DNA of 16,230 bases from CAYTZN01 sp964442495 (GCA_964442495.1 CAYTZN010000028.1:1-16230), one strand, 5' to 3'. Shown: positions 1 through 7,452, numbered from the stretch's first letter. Translations and numbers: made by a program. Notes: generated by a model not told the origin, from the letters alone.

Positions 1-222
1 TCACCTTCAAATGGGCGGTTCCAAATAAGCACTGGTGATAGTTTGGTTGTTGGTTCTTCTATGGGTTATCAATTGATGAAAAATTTCACCGTAAACTTCA
101 GTTATGGGCATGCTTTTTTCAAGAGGGAAAATATTAATATTAAGACTGCGCAAAATGTCATAACGGGTGTAAATCAAGGTGTAAATGACGCTGTTTCATT
201 AAGACTCGCTTTTACTGCTTAA
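1..222 (+). CDS. FadL/OmpP1-family outer-membrane transporter, C-terminal fragment
   Basis: The frame is open from base 1 and ends at TAA 220-222, giving the last 73 residues of a protein whose 5' part lies outside the window. The fragment has alternating polar/hydrophobic strands: VVGSSMGYQLMKNFTVNFSY, then GHAFF, then a final strand ending SLRLAFTA. A late Gly-Tyr strand, an 'F.YGHAFF' turn and a short closing strand are typical of the end of FadL/TodX (OmpP1) barrels, which import long-chain fatty acids and other hydrophobic molecules across the outer membrane. The assignment rests on this C-terminal pattern only; another outer-membrane barrel family is possible. It converges on the small minus-strand gene that follows, with a palindromic repeat between them. 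Confidence 0.6.
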   Translation, partial: SPSNGRFQISTGDSLVVGSSMGYQLMKNFTVNFSYGHAFFKRENINIKTAQNVITGVNQGVNDAVSLRLAFTA

Positions 223-255
223 TGGGCAGCTCTGTTGCAAAATCTGTAGACCGTC

Positions 256-288
256 CCCGTAGGTTGGGCCATGGGCCCAACCTACGGG
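256..288. repeat. Palindromic repeat, copy 1 (perfect 15-bp arms)
   Basis: CCCGTAGGTTGGGCC (256-270) and its exact reverse complement (274-288) are separated by ATG. The same core occurs at 666-692 and 8679-8697, so this is a dispersed intergenic palindrome family (REP-like) and not a one-off terminator. It sits between two convergent genes, where it could also stop transcription from both sides. Confidence 0.9.
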
Positions 289-295
289 TGCTTTG

Positions 296-538
296 TTAAT
301 TCATGGCTCTATCCACTTTGTGAGCAGTTCTGTTTGCCAACTTAGTGGTACCGTAGGCGCTTGCAGTGGTGAGGGGGGCTCCCACAAAAATAGCTGCAGG
401 AATACCAATTATCGTGAGGGCTAAGCCCACTGTAAGGAGTGACATTGCTACGGTGGTTACGCCTCCACCTATTGTTGCCACACCATAACCACATGCTTGG
501 ACAGCTTTAACTGGTTTTGACGAAAAAAATTTTGGCAC
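296..538 (-). CDS. Small hydrophobic glycine-rich membrane protein, unknown function
   Basis: This 80-residue protein starts at GTG (536-538). GGAG lies 7 nt upstream of the GTG, which supports the start. After a short basic N-terminus comes a long hydrophobic stretch (about residues 15-60) rich in Gly, Ala, Val, Leu and Ile, with a Pro in the middle (IIGIPAAIF). This suggests a helical hairpin or one to two inner-membrane helices, and the C-terminus is basic and polar. No catalytic motif or known family was recognised. It is on the same strand as the TOMM operon but lies 287 bases beyond its last gene with a palindromic repeat between, so operon membership is doubtful. An immunity or bacteriocin-like role can be imagined but nothing in the sequence supports it directly. 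Confidence 0.6.
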   Translation of the reverse strand: MPKFFSSKPVKAVQACGYGVATIGGGVTTVAMSLLTVGLALTIIGIPAAIFVGAPLTTASAYGTTKLANRTAHKVDRAMN

Positions 539-825
539 AATCTATCTCCGTTGAAATGGTTCTAAAAATATATACGGTATATTTTGAAATGCCAAGGAGA
601 TGGTTTATTACGTGCTTTTCGGTCTGATAATGCGCATTTGAGTGTCCTCATGACGTCTTTAGTCAGTAGGTTGGGCCCATGGCCCAACCTACGCGGGTTT
701 AGGAGTACCCCTATGATGTCGGCCTTAACATAAAGAATTTGATATTGGTATAACGTTAATTGTTTATCCCTTCCTTTGGGACGGGATTTCATGCTTTATT
801 TTGAACCAACGCTATGTTTGTTAGC
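539..825. other. Non-coding spacer after the TOMM operon
   Basis: The only recognisable structure is palindrome copy 2 (666-692). An open frame on the minus strand (562-792) runs straight through the palindrome, so its central residues are repeat-encoded; I do not regard it as a gene. No clear rho-independent terminator for the 668-residue gene ending at 826 was found. Confidence 0.6.
666..692. repeat. Palindromic repeat, copy 2
   Basis: GTAGGTTGGGCC (666-677) and GGCCCAACCTAC (681-692) form perfect 12-bp arms around CAT. It has the same core as copy 1, but the 3-nt loop is in the opposite orientation (CAT against ATG), so it is inserted in the other direction. Confidence 0.9.
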
Positions 826-2832
826 TCATACGTTAAGAAAATCGAATGAAATGATTTTTTTATTGAAAAGACTCATCAACACCTCAGCGTGATCGTCTTT
901 TAATACGCATGCATTGGCGAAGCTTGTATTGCTGATTTTATTGATGAGCTCAATCTCCTCAGACGACTCTAGTGTTTTATTCAGGAAGCTTCGCTTATAG
1001 TGCACGTTCAGCCCGGTGGATGTCGTTTCAATGGATTTAATCATTTTAGATGGTGTGACTCCGACATTTTTTAACAAATGGTTATCTAAATGGAGTGACT
1101 CTCCATTGTAATAACATGAGGTACATTGAGAGAGTAACGCCAATGCAACGCAAGCCTCGCTGGATTGAGGATGAAAACAATCGTATTGCGTTTCAAGACT
1201 AACCACGTGTTCGGCATCGTTAATATTTATATGGGCTCTTATTAAGTTAGACAGTAATCGTTGTAAAGATTGTTCCATGGGTGTGCATGGCGTGAGGCGC
1301 CTTTTAGTATGATAGGCGCTCGTGTAAATAACCATATGATTTGTAACGTGACATGACCTTCTTGGGGTATGTTGTGTGCCATCAAAGCCAAAGGTGAGTA
1401 GGGGCTTATCGATATTGTCCCAATGAATATCACCAATCGCACATATATAATTGATTTTTTCTAGTAGAAATTGATTGACCTGCTCCATGGATAATGGGAT
1501 GACTGTATCGGTTACTTTTTCATTGCATAAAACAAGCCTTGTACGCACCGGAAGGGCATAAGGATTGGGGCAGGAAAGCCAGCAGATAGCAACCTTGACC
1601 CATGAGAAAAGAGCGCTCACCCATTGGCCGCGCGCTTCAGATAAAATGGCTGTATCAATGGCATAATTGATATAATCAAATGGCGTAAAACCTCCGCCAC
1701 TGAGCTCATAATATGCTTTTTCATAATAATCACTCGCAAGATCATACTGTTTTGATTTTTTATATAATCGAGCAATATTCATTAAAACCACATGATTTAA
1801 TGGGGCAGCGTGAATATGATGGCTTTGAACGTAATCACGCAATTGATTTTCTAATCTAAAAGCGGTTTCTGTTTCGCCTTTGATGAGCAAAAACAAAGCA
1901 TATAAATTTAATTTGTAAATTGATTCTTCATCCGTCATGGGCATCGCAAGATGAATGTTTGCTTTTTGAAATAATTCCTCTGCCATTTCTAGGTTGCGAG
2001 TTAGGGTTGCTGCAAACGCCCTAATAAAATAGAGGTGTTCTATTCGCTCTTGGTTAATACAATGAAAGTGCTCAGGAAACACCTCCTTATTTATTTGGTG
2101 GTGTTGATGTGATAAAAAACGAATAATTTGTAAATGCATGAAAATCTCTTCACGCAGCGCGCCCTCTACATTATCCTGACTGAGTATGCTTTCAAGCAAC
2201 TGACAACTTAAAGGGTATGCCCCCGCTTTTAAGCTAGACCACGCATAATTGATGATGGTTCCAAGGTTTGATAGAGACGCATTGAATGTTTCATCAAATG
2301 AAAATCCTAGTGCACTTAATAATTGATGGCGCTTTGTTTTTAATTGCTGTGCTTTTTGAACATAAGCCTCTTCGTTAGGGAAACACGAGGCTTGTCGATA
2401 GTGGATAACCACATTTTCTTTTTCATAAAACGTGCGGGTAAGACGTTGTACATCTGAAATGTTATTGGGTGATATATAAAAAAATATTTCAAGATGTTTA
2501 ATCGACGCCGATAAAAATAAAAGGGCGAAAAAATTATCAATGGTTAACAACTTGTCGCCAAGATCAACATGAATGTTAAGGCTCGAAATGGCCTGTTTAT
2601 CGAGTAATGAACACAGTATTCTGGTTATTTCTTGGCCGCGAATTGCCGTTGGGTCACCGACGGAGTCATCCAGATTGACCCAATCATTAATAGTGTTTAA
2701 TTCACTAACCGGCTTAAATACAAGCTCGTTGAGTAGGGGCGTGCTTTCCGTAAGTTGTGATGCAACATCCAAAATACCTTGGAAGGGACATAAGATAATC
2801 CCGTTTAAATTCATGACGACATTCATACTCAT
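826..2832 (-). CDS. TPR-containing protein at the end of the TOMM operon, unknown function
   Basis: A 668-residue protein, last gene of the modified-peptide operon. It starts at ATG 2832 with an AGGTGG Shine-Dalgarno immediately upstream, 27 bases after the YcaO gene. There is no signal peptide and no obvious membrane segment, so it is probably cytoplasmic. An N-terminal region of about 150 residues is followed by helical repeats resembling TPRs: around 197-217 (AWSSLKAGAYPLSCQLLESI), 267-293, 306-335 and especially 349-378 (MNIARLYKKSKQYDLASDYY). The C-terminal third (about 430-668) has several Cys and His but no pattern I can assign. It has no counterpart in microcin B17 (mcbABCDEFG). Possible roles are a scaffold, regulator, extra tailoring factor or immunity factor. 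Its position supports a link to the pathway; the exact job is unknown. Confidence 0.85.
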   Translation of the reverse strand: MSMNVVMNLNGIILCPFQGILDVASQLTESTPLLNELVFKPVSELNTINDWVNLDDSVGDPTAIRGQEITRILCSLLDKQAISSLNIHVDLGDKLLTIDNFFALLFLSASIKHLEIFFYISPNNISDVQRLTRTFYEKENVVIHYRQASCFPNEEAYVQKAQQLKTKRHQLLSALGFSFDETFNASLSNLGTIINYAWSSLKAGAYPLSCQLLESILSQDNVEGALREEIFMHLQIIRFLSHQHHQINKEVFPEHFHCINQERIEHLYFIRAFAATLTRNLEMAEELFQKANIHLAMPMTDEESIYKLNLYALFLLIKGETETAFRLENQLRDYVQSHHIHAAPLNHVVLMNIARLYKKSKQYDLASDYYEKAYYELSGGGFTPFDYINYAIDTAILSEARGQWVSALFSWVKVAICWLSCPNPYALPVRTRLVLCNEKVTDTVIPLSMEQVNQFLLEKINYICAIGDIHWDNIDKPLLTFGFDGTQHTPRRSCHVTNHMVIYTSAYHTKRRLTPCTPMEQSLQRLLSNLIRAHININDAEHVVSLETQYDCFHPQSSEACVALALLSQCTSCYYNGESLHLDNHLLKNVGVTPSKMIKSIETTSTGLNVHYKRSFLNKTLESSEEIELINKISNTSFANACVLKDDHAEVLMSLFNKKIISFDFLNV

Positions 2833-2859
2833 CTACCACCTAATAATATAGATATCGAC

Positions 2860-4065
2860 TTAAGGGAATGGGAGCTTCTCTAAGTACGCATTATCTTGTG
2901 TTATGTTTAATTTTTGAGCGTATAAATTGCTTAGGTTGAGGGCCTTGTTCAGTGACATGTGGGAAAAAAAATCAGGGCTAAAAATTTTTGTAAAATGTAA
3001 CCCGAGGGCTTTTTCATAGTGGTAATAAAAATAGATGTTTGGTGTAAGCCCTTTAAGCGTTTGTAACATGTCTTGAAAACCAATGGTTGGTAGCGCATTG
3101 ATATCGGCAAAAGTATTGATTTTAAATGGTTTAATGTGTTCTAAAAATGGGATGATTAATTTGGTTTTTTGAGTATTGTAACCAGTGAAAGCCAGATGAT
3201 AGCCTGCGCCTGGCTTATTTTCGAGATTGGTTGGTTTAAAGACCGCGCTATAGAGAAACGTATAACATTGATAAAGCTCTTCAAATGCAGAGGCCAGCGC
3301 TGTTGATAAAGAACCTGCACTTTTGGAGCCTACGGAATATTGCACTGCATCCGCGGCGCTATGAGCAAAATAAAACATAATGATGTTATATCCTGGCAGA
3401 TGATTCCCATTTTCAAAAATATAGATATCACCATTTTCCAGTAATTTATCAACCAAAGAGGCGTAGGGGGATAACTCCTTTAACACCAAGGGATTAATGC
3501 TGTACCGATATGTCTTCGACACCCAACTTCCAATCAGTGATTGTCTTTCTAAAAATTCAATCAATGATTGATACAATGCCAGTTCTTTTGTCGTATGAGA
3601 CGCACAAGCGCAGCTGTCAGTAACGTTCAGAAAGGTAGCGTCTGATTTAACACCATGAAGACTTATTGCGTTAAAAAAATAATCGCAGGGGGATGAGTTA
3701 AATAGATTATAGACCTTTGTAAATGCAAATCGATGCTCCGCTATGGCGTTAGATGTTTGGCCATTACAAAGTGATCGTAATTTTTTTTGGTGTATTTCTG
3801 GCTGTATTTCCGATAATTTTTTTTCAGAAGTGATAGCTACTGAAGTAAAAAAATGATTGCGCTCATAGTATTCGCCAAAGGCTTTTTGAGTTAGATCGAG
3901 GCCAAACCCGGTACTTCCACCATAAGATACAATGCCATTTAGAATCACTGACCGAGGTACAGAAAGCATCCCCTCGGAACTTAAGTTAAAAGACGTTGCA
4001 TGTTGTAAAGAGGCATGTTTGGTCTTCATGATGGATGTTTTTAATAAAGAACCTAGCATGATCAT
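2860..4065 (-). CDS. YcaO-domain azoline cyclodehydratase, McbD-like
   Basis: A 401-residue YcaO protein (McbD of microcin B17 is about 396). YcaO enzymes use ATP to activate the amide backbone so that Cys, Ser and Thr side chains cyclise to thiazoline or oxazoline. Three expected ATP/Mg motifs are visible: GSTGFGLDLTQKAFGEYYER at 50-69, a CxC segment at 152-154 followed by LIEFLERQSL (168-177), and VGSKSAGSLSTALASAFEEL at 245-264. The stretch KIFSPDFFSHM (360-370) and the terminal LPFP closely match my recollection of McbD, whose end is likewise PFP; the Pro-rich tail of TOMM YcaO proteins helps organise the active site. The ATG overlaps the dehydrogenase stop by 3 nt (ATGA), implying translational coupling. 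A later Met (residue 13) is an alternative start. It should work in a complex with the McbB- and McbC-like proteins encoded just upstream. Confidence 0.95.
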   Translation of the reverse strand: MIMLGSLLKTSIMKTKHASLQHATSFNLSSEGMLSVPRSVILNGIVSYGGSTGFGLDLTQKAFGEYYERNHFFTSVAITSEKKLSEIQPEIHQKKLRSLCNGQTSNAIAEHRFAFTKVYNLFNSSPCDYFFNAISLHGVKSDATFLNVTDSCACASHTTKELALYQSLIEFLERQSLIGSWVSKTYRYSINPLVLKELSPYASLVDKLLENGDIYIFENGNHLPGYNIIMFYFAHSAADAVQYSVGSKSAGSLSTALASAFEELYQCYTFLYSAVFKPTNLENKPGAGYHLAFTGYNTQKTKLIIPFLEHIKPFKINTFADINALPTIGFQDMLQTLKGLTPNIYFYYHYEKALGLHFTKIFSPDFFSHMSLNKALNLSNLYAQKLNITQDNAYLEKLPFP

Positions 4066-4859
4066 GATTCACTGTACCCAAAAAATTGCATCGTCATTGG
4101 CATGTAGGCTCCGTGATCTAGCTCCAAGGCATAAAGCATTTCTTGATCACTAAACGTCGACCATACGGTATTTCTTAATCCCATGTCTTGAGAGCAAAAC
4201 GTTGCCTGTTGATACATGGATCCTATTTCCATCAATGCATGACGATACCCTCTGTAACGGTATTTAAAGAGCGCTTTGCTAATATTGAGGAGATAGAGTA
4301 TTCCTAAACAAGGTAAATGGTTATTTTTCATATACCCATGAATTAGTTTGTCATAAAAAAAAGACATGGACATGGGTTTTATCAGTTGTAGTTTTTTACT
4401 GATGGGCCTAAAGTGATAGCAGCCAGCCATATGATTTTCAAACTGATGGATTCGTTCCTGAAATAAAAATACCAACGGTTCAATACAATAAAGACCGCCG
4501 GCAGAAGGGTAGGGGCGGGTCCCTTCGTTAGGTGAAAAACTCTTAATCAGTAAGCGCTGTAGATCTGAAAAATCGATTTTTTTATCATTGAATATGCTAA
4601 GCGATGGCATCCTCATCGTTTCTGTTGGTGTTTCGTCTTTACAGTCAATATCATGCTTATGGAACGGTGAAATTTCTGTTTCAGTCAATTGGACTTGATT
4701 GATAAGTGTCGAACTCATGTTGGTGATGCTTAAGTTCCCATAGTCAATAAATGATATGGTCTCTTTAGCATAGGTTTTTAATATGTCATGGTAAACGCTT
4801 GAATCAAGGTAATTGTCCAACAGCGCATTAACAAAAGGTTTTTTCTCAGTAACATCCAT
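4062..4859 (-). CDS. FMN-dependent azoline dehydrogenase, McbC/SagB-like
   Basis: A 265-residue nitroreductase-fold protein (McbC is about 272). The family oxidises thiazolines and oxazolines to aromatic thiazoles and oxazoles using FMN. Visible motifs are RPYPSAGGLYCIEPL (115-129), the SagB-type FMN-contacting segment; FKYRYRGYRHALMEIGSMYQ (198-217); and GLRNTVWSTFSDQEMLYAL (227-245). The Lys-Tyr pair described as catalytic in microcin B17 and related dehydrogenases (K201-Y202 in McbC) is plausibly K199-Y200 here, so the enzyme looks active. The start ATG lies 3 nt after the stop of the McbB-like gene, and the stop overlaps the YcaO start, so the three enzymes form a tight unit. Aromatic azoles, not just azolines, are therefore expected in the product. 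Confidence 0.93.
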   Translation of the reverse strand: MDVTEKKPFVNALLDNYLDSSVYHDILKTYAKETISFIDYGNLSITNMSSTLINQVQLTETEISPFHKHDIDCKDETPTETMRMPSLSIFNDKKIDFSDLQRLLIKSFSPNEGTRPYPSAGGLYCIEPLVFLFQERIHQFENHMAGCYHFRPISKKLQLIKPMSMSFFYDKLIHGYMKNNHLPCLGILYLLNISKALFKYRYRGYRHALMEIGSMYQQATFCSQDMGLRNTVWSTFSDQEMLYALELDHGAYMPMTMQFFGYSES

Positions 4860-4862
4860 TGT

Positions 4863-5744
4863 TTAAACCAACTCGGGTTGTTTTAGCGTCGCTAAATTAA
4901 GCTTCATATCATATTCAGAAAAGGGCGAGTGAATGGCTACTTCACGATGAACATTAAAGCTTGTTAAATCCACATGCCAAAACCAATTGATTTGATCGAG
5001 AGGGGTAGGCGATGACCAAAAATGGGTATACTGTGAAACAAATTGGTACATAGCGTAGGCCACAAATCCCTGTTGGCAAGGATTAACTTTAGGCTCGGGA
5101 AATTCATCAACATTGTTTTTTACCATGCTTCTGTAGAACAAGAGCCAATTATCTTTGGTAGCAGGGAGTTCACTGTTAAGGTATGCCATGAGCTGGTGCA
5201 AGTTTGAAACGTGTGTGGGCAATCCACTGCCATTAAAGTAGAGGTTATCGATTAATAAAATGTTGTGTATGATGCCAGCTGTCACCACAAAAACATCATT
5301 CGGCAAATAGTGATAAAGACGCTTAAAATCCTGGCTTGAGTAATTACTTCGATAAAAAATTAGCAGTGAGCCGCTTGAATAATTAACATAATCTTCAGGA
5401 ACAATTTTTACGTTGTACCTGTTTTTTAAAGACTCAGCTATGAGGCTAGAAACCAAAGCATCATTAACGTTGATATAGATGGTTGAAAACTTTTTAGACA
5501 CTAATGGTCTGAGTACATCCAATTGATGAATAAGAATATTTTTAAGCTGATCCATGCTGATTTGGTGTTGGTTGGCGAGCTCAACCAACTCCTCTTCAGA
5601 TAACTCCAGTTTGTGTTTGTGTTGCAAATCAGTAAGTATTTGGATGAGCAGCTGATTGGATATTTTTGCAGCTTTATTGTCACCGTGTATGTAGGCGTCT
5701 GATTTAACAAGGGTTATTTGATAATCATTAATGATGTACACCAC
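4863..5744 (-). CDS. McbB-like leader-binding cyclodehydratase subunit (E1-like)
   Basis: A 293-residue protein; McbB is 295. McbB-type proteins combine an N-terminal winged-helix leader recognition element with a degenerate E1/ThiF-like fold and present the precursor to the YcaO enzyme. The assignment rests mostly on size, position (first of a B-C-D trio in the mcbBCD order) and the layout: a short N-terminal strand/helix region (1-80), a Rossmann-like middle with alternating strands (89-165), and a C-terminal helical part (220-293). It is the least conserved subunit in such systems. McbB holds a structural zinc with two CxxC pairs, but this protein has a single Cys (C223), so the zinc site appears lost; residues 173-183 (SGLPTHVSNLH) fall about where McbB has its first pair. 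The start is GTG: the codon at 5744 and the next one at 5741 are both GTG, with GGAG 5 and 8 nt away respectively. Confidence 0.8.
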   Translation of the reverse strand: MVYIINDYQITLVKSDAYIHGDNKAAKISNQLLIQILTDLQHKHKLELSEEELVELANQHQISMDQLKNILIHQLDVLRPLVSKKFSTIYINVNDALVSSLIAESLKNRYNVKIVPEDYVNYSSGSLLIFYRSNYSSQDFKRLYHYLPNDVFVVTAGIIHNILLIDNLYFNGSGLPTHVSNLHQLMAYLNSELPATKDNWLLFYRSMVKNNVDEFPEPKVNPCQQGFVAYAMYQFVSQYTHFWSSPTPLDQINWFWHVDLTSFNVHREVAIHSPFSEYDMKLNLATLKQPELV

Positions 5745-5833
5745 TCGAACTCCATTTCAAGCAAAACTTAGTCATTGCAAAACCACAATGCAAAATGATT
5801 CTATGCCCTCAATAGAGGAAAAACAATATAAAT

Positions 5834-7225
5834 TCACACAATCATTTGTTGTCCATCACCGGGCTTTAATTGCGTATAAAAAAGACAGGATACCAATGTC
5901 ATAAGGCCGATTATAAAAAAAGTGTTTTGAAAGATCATAGGATGATGGGTTAAGTTGCCTGAGTAAATGAAGGAAAAAAAACGAATCAATAAGGCGCTTA
6001 CTGCAACGCTAAAACTCTGTGACATTTGTTGTATCGTTCCCAAAATACTGCTTGCAGCACTTAAATTTTCTGGTGCTATGTCCGCATAAGCCAATGAATT
6101 CATTAGGCCGTATTGCATAGCCACAATAAATCCATAAAAAAAGGTTAACACGCCGATGAAATAAATGGGTGTTGCGGCGTTAATGGTGATGAACGTCCAT
6201 ATAGATAAACCCACTAAAAACGTGTTGGTGATTAGGAGTTTTTTATAGCCATAAATACGTAATAAAGGAAGGTACAGCGGCTTTGAAATCACAACACCAA
6301 TCGCCGTGGGTGCTAATAACAGGCCTGACTGTTCTGCTGGATAGCCAAGCCCAATTTGTAATAAAAGGGGTAGTAAAAAAGGAACACCACCAAAACCTAA
6401 GCGTGAAATTAAATTACCAACAACAGACACTTTAAATGTTCTGAGCTTTAACAGTTCAATTTTAACGATGGGGTGCCGTTGATGTTTTGAATGTTGTATA
6501 TAGGCCATTAGCATAAAAGCGGAGAGAGCTATAATTCCTAATCCAACGAAACTGCTAAAAGTTGTTTCACTAAAGGCAGAGAGTCCAAAGGTACAGCCGG
6601 CTAAACCTAAACCAAATAGCACAAAACCGAGGCCGTCAATGGCTGGGACTGTATGCCGTTGGTTATCTTGAATACAAGCGTGCGCTAAGCCGATGGCCAG
6701 GCACCCTAAAGGAATGTTGACCCAAAAAATCCAATGCCAGGAGAAATGGTGTGTAATAAACCCGCCAATAATCGGCCCTAGCATCATTCCTAATGCGCCA
6801 ACAGTGACGACACGGTTCATCATTGGTATTAAGCGCTCTTTTCCAAATGTACGAAAAATAATGAGCCGCCCTACAGGCAAGCCAAGCGCACCGCCAAGCC
6901 CTTGAACAAAACGTGCTATTACGAGCTCTATTAAATTATGTGCAAACCCACACCAGAATGATCCGAGTGTAAAAATACACAAAGCGGTTATAAAAATGTG
7001 TTTTGAACCAAATTTATCTGCAAGCCAACCGCTAATAGGAATAAAAATAGCCAAACTTAAGAAGTAACTGATAAGTGCAATTTTTAAATCTACGGGTTCA
7101 ACCGATAGGCTATGTGAAATGGCGGGAATAGAAGTATTTATAATGGTGCTATCAACTGCCTCCATTAAAAATGAAAGGGATATAACAAAGGGCAGGATTG
7201 CATGGGAATTTAATATTTTAAACAT
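5834..7225 (-). CDS. MFS drug/peptide exporter, DHA2 (EmrB/QacA) type
   Basis: A 463-residue polytopic inner-membrane protein with 12-14 hydrophobic segments. Family motifs are clear: MEAVDSTIINTSIPAI (21-36, motif D1 with a membrane-embedded Asp25), GWLADKFGSKHIF (66-78, motif A), RFVQGLGGALGLPVGRLI (105-122, motif B), GALGMMLGPIIGGFI (143-157, antiporter motif C) and WHWIFWVNIPLG (163-174), typical of DHA2 proton-drug antiporters. It lies between the precursor and the modification genes on the same strand, so it most likely exports the mature azole peptide and protects the producer. Microcin B17 uses an ABC transporter (McbEF) for this. The start ATG has a weak AGG 7 nt upstream, and 122 nt with two inverted repeats separate it from the precursor gene. 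An 89-nt spacer follows before the McbB-like gene. Confidence 0.93.
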   Translation of the reverse strand: MFKILNSHAILPFVISLSFLMEAVDSTIINTSIPAISHSLSVEPVDLKIALISYFLSLAIFIPISGWLADKFGSKHIFITALCIFTLGSFWCGFAHNLIELVIARFVQGLGGALGLPVGRLIIFRTFGKERLIPMMNRVVTVGALGMMLGPIIGGFITHHFSWHWIFWVNIPLGCLAIGLAHACIQDNQRHTVPAIDGLGFVLFGLGLAGCTFGLSAFSETTFSSFVGLGIIALSAFMLMAYIQHSKHQRHPIVKIELLKLRTFKVSVVGNLISRLGFGGVPFLLPLLLQIGLGYPAEQSGLLLAPTAIGVVISKPLYLPLLRIYGYKKLLITNTFLVGLSIWTFITINAATPIYFIGVLTFFYGFIVAMQYGLMNSLAYADIAPENLSAASSILGTIQQMSQSFSVAVSALLIRFFSFIYSGNLTHHPMIFQNTFFIIGLMTLVSCLFYTQLKPGDGQQMIV

Positions 7226-7264
7226 TGATAACCTGTTGACATTTAGCCTCGCGTTTTATCAATG

Positions 7265-7305
7265 ATGTCTACGTAAACACATTATTGCATGTAATACGTA
7301 GACAT
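7265..7305. promoter_or_regulatory. Perfect 10-bp inverted repeat between precursor and exporter genes
   Basis: ATGTCTACGT (7265-7274) and ACGTAGACAT (7296-7305) are exact reverse complements, 21 nt apart. A short inner ATTA/TAAT pairing can extend the hairpin. No T-tract follows on the minus strand, so it is not a standard terminator. A stem limiting read-through or protecting the precursor mRNA 3' end, or a dimeric operator, is possible. Confidence 0.6.
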
Positions 7306-7320
7306 TTTAATGTAGTGCTC

Positions 7321-7342
7321 AACGCCCTCTTTTTTGAGCGTT
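7321..7342 (-). promoter_or_regulatory. Short hairpin just after the precursor gene
   Basis: Read on the minus strand, AACGCTC and GGGCGTT pair over 7 bp (one G-T wobble) around an A-rich loop, starting 5 nt after the precursor stop. It is too weak and lacks the U-tract of a terminator. Its place suggests a partial attenuator or an RNA-stabilising stem raising precursor over enzyme expression. Confidence 0.4.
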
Positions 7343-7347
7343 AAATT

Positions 7348-7452
7348 TTAATTACTACTGCAGCAGCAGCATGAAGCTAAAGAAACATCAGATGGTAAGT
7401 TCTCATCAAAAAGAATTTCAATTTCGATTGCATTTAGTTCTTGGTTGTCCAT
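7348..7452 (-). CDS. TOMM/azole-peptide precursor with tetracysteine core
   Basis: A 34-codon gene, ATG at 7450-7452 to TAA at 7348-7350, with an ideal GGAG (7461-7464) 8 nt upstream. The leader is MDNQELNAIEIEILF followed by DENLPSDVSLA, and the C-terminus is SCCCCSSN. It is Cys-free and acidic until the last eight residues, where seven (S27, C28-C31, S32, S33) can be heterocyclised. This is the organisation of a modified-peptide substrate: a recognition leader with a hydrophobic beta-like stretch (AIEIEILF) and a compact Cys/Ser core. If cleaved after A26 the leader would be 26 residues, the same as McbA, and the stretch ending FDENLPS can be aligned loosely with VDALKLS of the McbA leader; both are inferences. 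The four Cys codons are all TGC. It is the first gene of the operon containing the exporter and B, C and D enzymes. It is easily missed because of its length. Confidence 0.93.
   Translation of the reverse strand: MDNQELNAIEIEILFDENLPSDVSLASCCCCSSN

Noticed and set aside
562..792. 76-codon open frame on the minus strand downstream of the TPR gene
   Set aside because: It runs through palindrome copy 2, so its middle is repeat-encoded; there is no convincing ribosome site and the composition is not protein-like.
2573..2851. 92-codon open frame on the plus strand
   Set aside because: Antisense shadow of the 668-aa gene, with no ribosome site or family features.
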